DNA of 64,000 nt from Fen-1308 sp035319125 (GTDB lineage Bacteria; Nitrospirota; Thermodesulfovibrionia; Thermodesulfovibrionales; Dissulfurispiraceae). The position numbers were made by a program, and so were the translations under genes. The notes under the pieces are model-generated. The model was given only the letters and a program-made list of their open reading frames with translations, made no database searches and had not been told where the DNA came from. Location: the NCBI GenBank assembly GCA_035319125.1, contig DATHDG010000028.1, forward strand, positions 1 to 64,000, in the 5' to 3' direction. This document shows positions 1 through 7,659 of this stretch, piece by piece (positions within the stretch are counted from its first letter, which is position 1; each line of letters begins with the position of its first letter).

Positions 1-801
1 GTTTTTCGTCAGTGCGAGGATTATTTCCGGAATTAGTGAGGCTCTAATTTCGGGTGCGGTGCGATGTAGCAGGTGACTTGCGCATTTTTGGATCCGTAGC
101 CAGCCTGCTTCTCTTTAGGGGCTAATTCATCAACGTTACAAACGGAATATCGCGTAACGACGACCAACTAAGTAAACTTCCTGCCGTCCGGACAGCATGC
201 TTTCGGCAACGACTCCGATTAACTCCGGGATATTTATTTGTACCAGATCAGTTATGACTGATGCGGATTTCTAGTTCTTACTGAGACTTGGTTGATGAGA
301 TTGTCGGTTCGAATATCACACTATTTTAGAAACCCCGCCGACTGTTGATTACTGTCAAAAAATATCGTTGCCACTGGCATCTTCAAGCCCACAAGGACTG
401 CCTGTTGCTTGAAATGATGTTTTTCAGGGAATAAGTGTCGGAGGTAAAATGTTTGATACAGTTCGTAACTCTCGGGGATTCACAAGCATGCGGATGGAGA
501 AGGCCTGTAAGCGCACCGTATAATCTGTACACTAGTTGTTTTTACAACGTCCATATCAGATAAGCGAAATAATCTAGTAAATTCTTCCCGCTCTGCTGTC
601 CTGTCCTAAGTATCGACAAAGTCACCGCGAATACAATGTCTCTCTCGTAAACTTAATCAGCGATTTTGAAAGTAGGCATGAGCATCTCGAATTGCGACGC
701 GGGACACATCAAGTAGAATGTCTGGCGATGTATTAGAGGAATATAGTAGTAATAAATACACGGCTAGAGCACAGTCTACTAAGATGGCATGAAACTGACA
801 G
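1..801. other. Non-coding stretch at left edge, nothing recognised
   Basis: No open reading frame of plausible coding character is visible on either strand; stops are frequent in all frames. I see no tRNA, CRISPR array, insertion-sequence end or long repeat. Base use is mixed and even, unlike the coding-dense DNA from 6989 onward. It may be decayed accessory DNA. The only regulatory signal found is the promoter just downstream. Confidence 0.5.
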
Positions 802-830
802 TTGACATCACGTATAGTGCTTGATATAAA
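802..830 (+). promoter_or_regulatory. sigma70-type promoter for the giant phosphoesterase gene
   Basis: TTGACA at 802-807 and TATAAA at 825-830 are separated by 17 bases. The predicted start point near 837 gives a leader of about 110 nt before the ATG at 946. It is the best promoter-like match upstream of that gene. It is inferred from sequence alone. Confidence 0.5.
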
Positions 831-932
831 GAATTCATATGTGACTGTTGCGAGAATGAGCAATAGTCGTTGCAACGGCAGTTTGGATTTCGTCTTCCCC
901 CTTAGCCCGCAACGGAGAGCCAAAAAGAATTT

Positions 933-940
933 AAGGAGGA
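933..940 (+). promoter_or_regulatory. Shine-Dalgarno that fixes the start at 946
   Basis: AAGGAGGA lies 5 nt before the ATG at 946. The reading frame is open back to about 802, but those 48 extra codons contain the promoter and do not resemble protein. The start is therefore placed at 946. Confidence 0.85.
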
Positions 941-945
941 ATGTT

Positions 946-3900
946 ATGAGCTGGACCTATCAAAGTTGGGGCAAGAAGTACCCCAGGATTGCAGCCGATC
1001 TTACCGGTAACCATGCGGCAGATATTATTGGCTTTGGCTATGACGGGGTATGGGTTTCTTTAAACGACGGAAACGGCAATTTCAGTGCACCCATTGTTGG
1101 CATTACTGATTTCTGCATAGCAACGGGCTGGTCAATCGAAAAGCATCCAAGGTTTTTAGCGAACCTCACCGCAAGCGACTATCCGGATATCATTGGCTTC
1201 GGCAATGCCGGTGTGTTCGTTGCCCGGGCCAATGGTGACGGTACTTTTCTGCCGGTAGAACTTGTTCTTGAGAATTTTGGATACAACCAGGCCTGGCGCG
1301 TGGAAAAACATCCAAGATTTGTGGTGGATTTAAACGGAAATGGCAAAGCAGACATTATTGGTTTTGGCGATGATGGCGTGTGGACAGCCATGAATAAAGG
1401 AGACGGCACTTTTTATCCGGCACAATATATTCTTGCAGATTTTGGAGTTAACCAGGGATGGCGCGTTGACAGACATCCAAGGTATTTGGTCGATTTAGAT
1501 GGAGACGGCAAACCCGATATAATTGGCTTTTTCGATGCAGGTGTGTATGTGGCCATGAATAAAGGGGATGGCACTTTTAACCCGGTACGAATGGGACTTG
1601 TTGACCTGGGTTATAACCAGGGCTGGCGGGTAAATAAGCACATTCGGCTTGTCGGCGATATTCTCGGCACGGGAAAAGCATCTATTGTGGTGGCACGAGA
1701 GGATGCCGAAGTTCTCATTGCATGGGGAATTGGCAATGGCACATTCCAGGTACCACGACCTGCCGGCGTTTCACTTGGGTATTTATATAAGTATTTTCAG
1801 TCTGATCCTAGCATTGATGATTTTACATCTTATCTTATTTTTTTGGCAGACGTTATTGGCGATGGGCAAAGAAAACAGTTGATTGCTTTTGGTGACACGA
1901 GGGTCTTGACCGTAGATTTTACCAACCTCTCCTCATCTCCTTTTTTTGCCACTACAGATTTTGCTATCGACACGGGCTGGACGATCGATAAGACCGTGCG
2001 CACGGTCGCGAACATCGGCGGCGCCGGAAAGGCTGGTATTGTTGGCTTTGGCGATGCAGGCGTCTATACAGCATTGAGCAAAGGCGATAACACATTTGCA
2101 CAACCGGCAGTATATGATGTGGCAGATTTTGGGCGAGTTTCCGGCAGGGTAGTCAGTTCCATTACGGTTACCTTCAAAATGTTGGGTGACGGTGTGGACG
2201 ATGAAACACAGTTACACCTTTTTATAAAAAACCGCCAAAGCGATACGTCTGATTCCGGAGACCCCGGATCATTGGCACAGCACATACAAAACTATGCCGA
2301 TGCGGAGAATAACTGGTTCGAGAAAAATTCTTATTTGGGGCGTGCACTATCGGCAAATGTGGGAGGTGGCTTTGGCGATGACGATACCAGGCAGGTTAAT
2401 ATTTCACTGCGCAAAAAGCCCATTCCTGTTGAAGAGCTTAACCTTCCGCAAATACTTATATTTATTATTCCAAGAGGTTATGACACCTGGAAATTTGAAT
2501 ATACCGTAGCTATTACGCTTGACGATGGAACGCAATTGCCGCCATTTGGTTCGAACGTTAATGGCATCACCGGTGTTATCATGGACCAGGACAATCCCAA
2601 TTATTCGGGAATAGGCACCGAGCTGAACCTTCGGCAACTTCCCCCGCCACCACAGGGACAATACAAAGGGCCCATACTGAGCCGCGCAACCATTGAATTC
2701 AAAACGCATAACAACGATAAAAGCAGCAGCACCGTTGTGAACGTACATATTGTCAATAGAAAATCCAGTACGGAAAGCCAGGACATTTCAGTAGTATCAG
2801 ACATTGCAACCAATCAATATTTTGATGACCCCAGCGACCATATTTTCGAACTGCCCATTGCAGCCAATAATATTTTTTTGGGAGACATTGTTTTGCCCGT
2901 TGTATATATCAATATAGTTCCTTCCGATGATGACGAAACCTGGATCTTTGACTATGTAATCACTTTTTATTTCGACAATACCCAACCATACTCATGGGCC
3001 ACTTCCGGCGTAATTTTAGACTACGACCGCCATAAGCACATGGGGCTTTACAGCGGGCGCCGTATTATAAATAACCCGCAGGCATCTTTAACACTGTCTC
3101 CTATAGTCCGGCACAAAATCATTTCGCTGGTAGATGTGAGAAAAAAACTTAATGAAATTTTGCTCAACCGGCAAGTGGCTGGCAGCCCGGATCCCCTGAT
3201 AAAAATCCGCGTTAATAATACAGATGATCTGATAAAATCCCTGGGCTTTACCTTTCAGGCAAATGACGACTATGCTGAACCTAGGTCTTACGCTGATATC
3301 CAGCATATTGACAATGCCCCGCCGGCACCAAACATCATATTGGGGCCAAACCAGTCCATGGACTTTGAATACCCACACGGTATGAGCGATCTGCCTGCTT
3401 TCAGCGATTTTTGGCCAGCGCAGGCGCATGTGAATGACATGAATCTGCAATCATTGAGCTTGCTTATTGATACCAATGATTTGCAAACCCCTTTAAACTT
3501 CGGCTTAGATTTTGAAACAGACGGTCCGGTTGAGGTTACGGGGGGTGAGACTATCGACATAACAAAGCTTATATTAAAAAAGGCAAAGCTTACTTTAAGG
3601 CCCGATACCGTAAATGGGCTTGTGGATTTGATGGGATGGATGCAGGATATAAGTAACATACAACTAACATTTGCTTATATGAATTCCAATGAGCCGGTCT
3701 ATACTTACAGCGGTAATTTCTTGGGGAGCCCTATAAGCGGCAAAATAGGGATAGGCTCCGGCGGGTTTGCGACTTACGATGATCTCGTACAAAGCCTGAT
3801 AGATGAGGTTTACTATTTAGACATTGAGCAAGACGTTTCTTTGCCCTCCATTGTTTATGTGATGGCATCAATATTGGTGGCAATTACCGGCGTTCTTGGT

Positions 3901-5976
3901 GGTGTGTTATCAATCATAGGTGTTGATAAATTACTAAACTATTTGAAAGGTAAAATTCCTGGAACGGCGAAAGATAAATTTATGGCTTCAAGAGAAGCAT
4001 TGAATTCACTGGCAAGTTCAGCGCTGATGGGCGGCGTGGTGAACGGTGCGAATACCGTCCCGCTGCCGTATCCAAACCCCTGCAGGCTTACAGGGTTGGG
4101 ATTAAATAATGGCGTATTGACATTAGATTATATCGGGCCACAAAACAACTTTCAATTTCCGGCGCCCTGCAAAGCGGATTGGCCTGGAGGGCCGCTCGAC
4201 CCCGGCACGCTCGCCAACATCGATCACATCATCGTGCTCACCATGGAAAACCGCTCTTTTGACCACATGCTGGGATACCTGAGCCTGCCCGACGATAAAG
4301 GGGGCATGAACCGTGCCGATGTAGATGGCCTCAAAGGCGGAGAGCTCAATATATGCAATGGCAGAATGGCAAGACCGTTCCGTTTCCCTTACGGGGACAC
4401 TGTTTTTTCTCCGGGGCCATCGAACAGTTTCGAATCCACAACGACTGCCATTAATGGCGGCAGAATGGACGGATTTGCGCAGGCACATGCCGATGCGTAT
4501 GGGAACACGATGGCACACCGCGTGATGGGATACCATAGCTTCGATAATGTGCCGACCTATGATGCGCTTGCAAGGGAATTTGCTATTTGTCATCGCTGGT
4601 TTTGTTCCTTTCCCGGCGAAACATTCCCGAACCGTTTTTTTGAGCTATCCGGCAGGCCCAATATTGATCCCTGGGGCATGTGGGATTATTATACTGATTC
4701 TCCTTTGCCGTTTTTATTTACTGAGAGTATATTTGATCATTTGTCGCAACAAGGCGTTTCCTGGAATTATTTTGAGCACAGCCCATGCCAGTTGCGGCTT
4801 TTTGAACGGTATACCTTCGACTCAGAACATGTGGTCAGCTTTAACGACCCGGAATATGGGTTTGTCAATCTTGCTTTGTCCGGCGCGCTCCCATCGGTTA
4901 GTTTTATTGATCCCCATTTCAAGGATTTTCCACCAGGCGGCTTTTGTGACGAGCCCCCTTCTGATATACGCAACAGCCAAAAATTTATTGACGACCTGGT
5001 CGGGATTGTCCGCGCCAGCCCCAATTGGGAAAAGACCCTGTTGATCATCACCTATGATGAGCATGGCGGGTTTTATGACCATGTGCCTCCCCCTGATGCC
5101 GCGCAGGTATCGCCTGAATTGCCAAAGACTACCGGCCTGCGCGTTCCTACTTTTGTAATCTCGCCCTGGATAAAGCGTGGCTCTGTGTTCGGACATGACG
5201 GCACCGTGATCAGACCCCCTGTAAATGAAAAAGAACTGGCCAGGCCAGGAATTTTTAACGACAACCTTCATTTCGATCATACGTCCATCCTGAAAACCAT
5301 TGCCAGAAGGTTCCTGAGCCAAAACCCGCCATACATGGGCGCAAGGTATGCCGCAGCGCATGACCTTTCAGAGGTGCTGAGCACGGAGATGGAAAAAACT
5401 ACCGGTCAGTTTTTGCCGTTCGTTCCCTATACTTTAGAATATGAGAACACGAAAATGACTTTGAATGTCCGCAATGTGGATCACTTGCCCAACGGGGATC
5501 GCTCGCTTCATGTTTTACTGGATACAAGCCCCGCTAATGCTCAGAACATACCTGACTGGCAGCAATTCAAGTTTGAGGATGCCGGAGACGGGTTTGTTTA
5601 TATCCGGACTTTTGCCGGATTGTTCGTTACCGTTCGGTCTTCCGGAAAGCCCGTCCATCATCTTCCCAATGTTGTGCCGGTTTACCAGGTCGAGCAAAAT
5701 TTGAAATTTGCATTCGGTGCTGTCGGATCGCAGGATCCCAATCTTCAGAAATGGAAATTCGTGCCTGGCAATAATGTAGTAGCTTTTAACACCGGTTTTG
5801 TTGTGCATTCAGCGGCTTTCCCGGATTTGGTTTTAAAAGTCGATAGCGGATCGGCAGGTGCAGCGATGACTTCCGTTATCCTGAGCACACCAACGCCACC
5901 CGCAAATAGCTTCGCGAAGCCGAATCAATGGAATGTTACTTCTCCGCTAATTCCAAACAATGTAGTGGTCAAATAG
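946..5976 (+). CDS. Giant FG-GAP repeat / phospholipase C-family phosphoesterase fusion
   Basis: The protein has 1676 residues. Residues about 10-390 form seven FG-GAP/VCBS-like units with the pattern HPRxxxDxxGDGxxDIIGF, as in beta-propeller adhesin domains. Residues about 400-557 and 575-704 are two similar beta-type modules. Residues about 705-1090 are unrecognised and contain a hydrophobic stretch (about 966-990). From about 1090 the sequence is a phosphoesterase of the phospholipase C / acid phosphatase family (PF04185): the metal and nucleophile region IIVLTMENRSFDHMLGY, then ITYDEHGGFYDHVPPP (about 1366) and HFDHTSILKTIARRF (about 1442). The last ~130 residues look like a beta-trefoil-type carbohydrate- or surface-binding tail. 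No N-terminal signal peptide is seen, so the export route is unclear. Family members cleave phospholipids or phosphate esters. An attack or adhesion role is inferred. The gene stands alone behind its own promoter. Confidence 0.8.
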   Translation: MSWTYQSWGKKYPRIAADLTGNHAADIIGFGYDGVWVSLNDGNGNFSAPIVGITDFCIATGWSIEKHPRFLANLTASDYPDIIGFGNAGVFVARANGDGTFLPVELVLENFGYNQAWRVEKHPRFVVDLNGNGKADIIGFGDDGVWTAMNKGDGTFYPAQYILADFGVNQGWRVDRHPRYLVDLDGDGKPDIIGFFDAGVYVAMNKGDGTFNPVRMGLVDLGYNQGWRVNKHIRLVGDILGTGKASIVVAREDAEVLIAWGIGNGTFQVPRPAGVSLGYLYKYFQSDPSIDDFTSYLIFLADVIGDGQRKQLIAFGDTRVLTVDFTNLSSSPFFATTDFAIDTGWTIDKTVRTVANIGGAGKAGIVGFGDAGVYTALSKGDNTFAQPAVYDVADFGRVSGRVVSSITVTFKMLGDGVDDETQLHLFIKNRQSDTSDSGDPGSLAQHIQNYADAENNWFEKNSYLGRALSANVGGGFGDDDTRQVNISLRKKPIPVEELNLPQILIFIIPRGYDTWKFEYTVAITLDDGTQLPPFGSNVNGITGVIMDQDNPNYSGIGTELNLRQLPPPPQGQYKGPILSRATIEFKTHNNDKSSSTVVNVHIVNRKSSTESQDISVVSDIATNQYFDDPSDHIFELPIAANNIFLGDIVLPVVYINIVPSDDDETWIFDYVITFYFDNTQPYSWATSGVILDYDRHKHMGLYSGRRIINNPQASLTLSPIVRHKIISLVDVRKKLNEILLNRQVAGSPDPLIKIRVNNTDDLIKSLGFTFQANDDYAEPRSYADIQHIDNAPPAPNIILGPNQSMDFEYPHGMSDLPAFSDFWPAQAHVNDMNLQSLSLLIDTNDLQTPLNFGLDFETDGPVEVTGGETIDITKLILKKAKLTLRPDTVNGLVDLMGWMQDISNIQLTFAYMNSNEPVYTYSGNFLGSPISGKIGIGSGGFATYDDLVQSLIDEVYYLDIEQDVSLPSIVYVMASILVAITGVLGGVLSIIGVDKLLNYLKGKIPGTAKDKFMASREALNSLASSALMGGVVNGANTVPLPYPNPCRLTGLGLNNGVLTLDYIGPQNNFQFPAPCKADWPGGPLDPGTLANIDHIIVLTMENRSFDHMLGYLSLPDDKGGMNRADVDGLKGGELNICNGRMARPFRFPYGDTVFSPGPSNSFESTTTAINGGRMDGFAQAHADAYGNTMAHRVMGYHSFDNVPTYDALAREFAICHRWFCSFPGETFPNRFFELSGRPNIDPWGMWDYYTDSPLPFLFTESIFDHLSQQGVSWNYFEHSPCQLRLFERYTFDSEHVVSFNDPEYGFVNLALSGALPSVSFIDPHFKDFPPGGFCDEPPSDIRNSQKFIDDLVGIVRASPNWEKTLLIITYDEHGGFYDHVPPPDAAQVSPELPKTTGLRVPTFVISPWIKRGSVFGHDGTVIRPPVNEKELARPGIFNDNLHFDHTSILKTIARRFLSQNPPYMGARYAAAHDLSEVLSTEMEKTTGQFLPFVPYTLEYENTKMTLNVRNVDHLPNGDRSLHVLLDTSPANAQNIPDWQQFKFEDAGDGFVYIRTFAGLFVTVRSSGKPVHHLPNVVPVYQVEQNLKFAFGAVGSQDPNLQKWKFVPGNNVVAFNTGFVVHSAAFPDLVLKVDSGSAGAAMTSVILSTPTPPANSFAKPNQWNVTSPLIPNNVVVK
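973..2100 (+). repeat. Seven FG-GAP-type repeat units, 165-bp period
   Basis: Unit starts marked by the (K/R)HPR-like motif fall at 973, 1141, 1306, 1471, 1636, about 1825 and 1990. Three consecutive spacings are exactly 165 bp (55 codons). Each unit carries a DxxGDGxxD calcium-loop-like motif followed by DIIGFxxxGV and a GDGTF motif. The sixth unit is degenerate and longer. The even period points to tandem duplication within the gene. Confidence 0.75.
2149..3057 (+). repeat. Two diverged copies of a beta-type module inside the giant gene
   Basis: Copy A (about 2149-2620) and copy B (about 2668-3057) share the order: a V/I-rich strand ending FK, then VxIxNR, a PI..N/E..L stretch, W(K/I)F(E/D)Y, then GVI(M/L)DxD and a closing YSG. 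They are recognisable as duplicates only at protein level. The fold is not known to me; a beta-sandwich is a guess. Confidence 0.5.
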
Positions 5977-5988
5977 CAGTAAAGATGT

Positions 5989-6237
5989 ATGGCAGATCTT
6001 TGTATGGGTGCTTGTTCCCTTACGGGATTTACTAGACGCGCCGCCAATTACAAAGTTCTCCCTTGCCTGTTCGATGGCGAGGCGGCTTTGTCACCCATCG
6101 ACCGCTGGACCTTCGAACTCCCGTTGGAAGATACCCCCTGCTCGGTGAGCTTCACCTCGGCCGATACCAAGCAGCACGATCTGGTTGAGCTGGCGGACAC
6201 GTTTCTTATTTTAGAGCACAAGGTCAAGGACGAGTAA
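5989..6237 (+). pseudogene. Fragment resembling the C-terminal tail of a Tc toxin A subunit
   Basis: From about 6055 the frame shows strong G/C preference at third codon positions, a coding signature absent from surrounding DNA. The peptide has GEAALSPIDRWTFELP and, after a gap, DLVELADTFLILEHKVKD. In Tc toxin A (TcdA-like) proteins the chain ends with a motif of the type GxGAISxWRxELP followed by a tyrosine-rich DTISDVILHIRYTARE. The order and spacing match loosely. The first ~22 codons lack the codon bias and are probably not part of the original gene. No longer upstream part is present, so this looks like a remnant. An alternative is a small unknown gene. The match is from memory of the family, not a search. 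Confidence 0.3.
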
Positions 6238-6576
6238 GTAACTGGTTAACCGATGAATTGATCCCACGATAGACATGAGAGATACTTTGCGACATAAATC
6301 TGGAACTGACCAGCACTACTATATCCAGGACGTAATTAGCATTTCGGCTAGAGTTGGCCATCGCATCATAGGCTATGCGTGCAGTCTGACATCCATATGT
6401 GGTGATAAAGATTACGCAGTGAGAAGACGGCGGCACCGCCGCGTATTCGATAATGGCCAGGAACGCACGGTCACTTGGTATATGCAACTTTTCAACAAAA
6501 CTTGTCGGGTGTCGGGAAATGTGATGCTGTTGACTTCAACTTGAAATCACGCGAACACGGCCCGACTCAAAAAACT

Positions 6577-6664
6577 CTCACCGGCCGGAACCGAAGGCAA
6601 TATCAAAAGCAGCCGGGTTAGCTTCGAGGCCCTATACGCGGCCTCAAGCTAAGAGGTCGGTGAG
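6577..6664. other. Nested inverted repeat, possible structured RNA or recombination site
   Basis: An outer 10-bp arm pair (6577-6586 with 6655-6664, one G-U mismatch) encloses an inner hairpin at 6618-6652. The inner stem has 13 pairs, one unpaired C at 6625 and an 8-nt loop. There is no following T-run, so a terminator is unlikely. The single extrahelical base in a long stem is reminiscent of integron attC sites, but the canonical core sites are not clear. A structured RNA is equally possible. Confidence 0.4.
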
Positions 6665-6680
6665 GACTTCCATATGCTAT

Positions 6681-6850
6681 TGAGATCCAACCTTGCGGCT
6701 TTTCAATTGACACATTGCGAGAATGTAGCATCGACCCCGTTGCGGGTTTCTGTCAAAAAATCTTAGAAATCCTATCACCTCAAAGAATGCGGACTTTTTA
6801 GGTGACACTGAGATCCAGTATTACTGCTTTTCGATTAAACCATTACAAGG
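6681..6850 (+). repeat. Two diverged direct copies of a ~42-bp element
   Basis: Copies at 6681-6722 and 6809-6850 both begin TGAGATCCA, then share GCTTTTC and ATT blocks at the same spacing. Roughly two thirds of positions agree by eye. They could be remnants of a mobile or regulatory repeat. No function is inferred. Confidence 0.35.
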
Positions 6851-6988
6851 CATTATTTGATCTGACCGGTAATCACAATGCAAGTTTTGTTAAACATCTC
6901 ATGGATCTTATGTTCTGTATATCCCAGGCGTAATGGTCAGCGGACGTCTGTGAGGGACATTCACGTAAGCTTCGATGACTTATTTTGT

Positions 6989-7510
6989 TTAGCCGATTTC
7001 CTGATTTTTTACCAGAAGCGCCTGCATAAGAAACTGATCACGATAATTGGCATCGGCCAAACGGATTTCGTCTTCAACGGGAATATGAGGAAAGCGCTTC
7101 ATGAATTCGCTTGCGAAAATGCTGACGCCCTGCTCATATGTGATTCCAGATAGTCTACTGACTTTCAGTGCCCTTATGCCGCAGCTTGGTGACTTGCTCT
7201 TGAAAACAAATCCGTGAAGCTTCATGCTTAGAAGCATGGTCAGTTTTTCTTTTGCCCAATTTTTCATTTGATCCGTGTAATCCATTTGTGTCATCTCTGC
7301 GATCAAACGGTGCGATGACTCGTCGCCGACAAGTATCATGGGCTCACGCGGAACAGTAAGTCCCATCTCCACTTCGGGACATACCGCGACCCATTCAACG
7401 AATCTTCCGAGGTCATCCCGAAGGTAGAGGTCGAGCTTGTCTCCGCCGTTATAGCGGACCTTGTTGCCCAGCAGGCATGAGCTAATGCCGAGCTTGACTC
7501 TATGTGTCAT
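6989..7510 (-). CDS. DUF523 domain protein, apparently lacking the usual DUF1722 half
   Basis: The 173-residue protein begins with the DUF523 signature (LGISSCLLGNKVRYNGG, then VCPEVEMGLTVPREP and SKSPSCG). Conserved Cys in SSC, CPE and PSC may bind metal or a cofactor; function is not established. In the common DUF523-DUF1722 architecture, a PVEEEGRL-like linker followed by RENF leads into the second domain. Here PVEDEIRLADANYRDQFL is present, then the frame ends 13 residues later. The second domain seems lost, and the break lies next to the repeat-rich stretch. No clear ribosome binding site precedes the ATG. Confidence 0.75.
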   Translation of the reverse strand: MTHRVKLGISSCLLGNKVRYNGGDKLDLYLRDDLGRFVEWVAVCPEVEMGLTVPREPMILVGDESSHRLIAEMTQMDYTDQMKNWAKEKLTMLLSMKLHGFVFKSKSPSCGIRALKVSRLSGITYEQGVSIFASEFMKRFPHIPVEDEIRLADANYRDQFLMQALLVKNQEIG

Positions 7511-7659
7511 GGTAAGGTAAATGATTTAGAGCTGGGGTTTCCGTTTCGCAGCGATTGATAACGCAGATTAGGCGCACAAGGACTATTCGGCGCACAAGAA
7601 ACGGGAATCCTAGGCCTCAGGGGCAACATTTTCTTATGACACAATTGATGATTAACATT

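Larger units (their letters stand above)
6238..6988. other. Non-coding stretch with inverted and direct repeats
   Basis: No convincing gene is present. The region holds a nested inverted repeat (6577-6664), two diverged ~42-bp direct copies (6681-6722 and 6809-6850) and a weaker hairpin with TCACCT/AGGTGA arms (about 6775-6806). Its character is like that of 1-801, not like the dense gene region that follows. Confidence 0.5.

Noticed and set aside
657..923. 88-codon minus-strand frame in the left-end stretch
   Set aside because: No protein-like features, no ribosome binding site, and it overlaps the promoter and leader of the giant gene.
351..6756. Shared CTGTCAAAAAAT at about 357 and 6746 flanking the giant gene
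   Set aside because: A 12-nt A-rich match could be chance and is not extended on either side, so it is not called as flanking direct repeats.
7571..7598. Two copies of GGCGCACAAG 18 bp apart between the DUF523 gene and rnj
   Set aside because: Too short and without symmetry to support an operator or attachment site.
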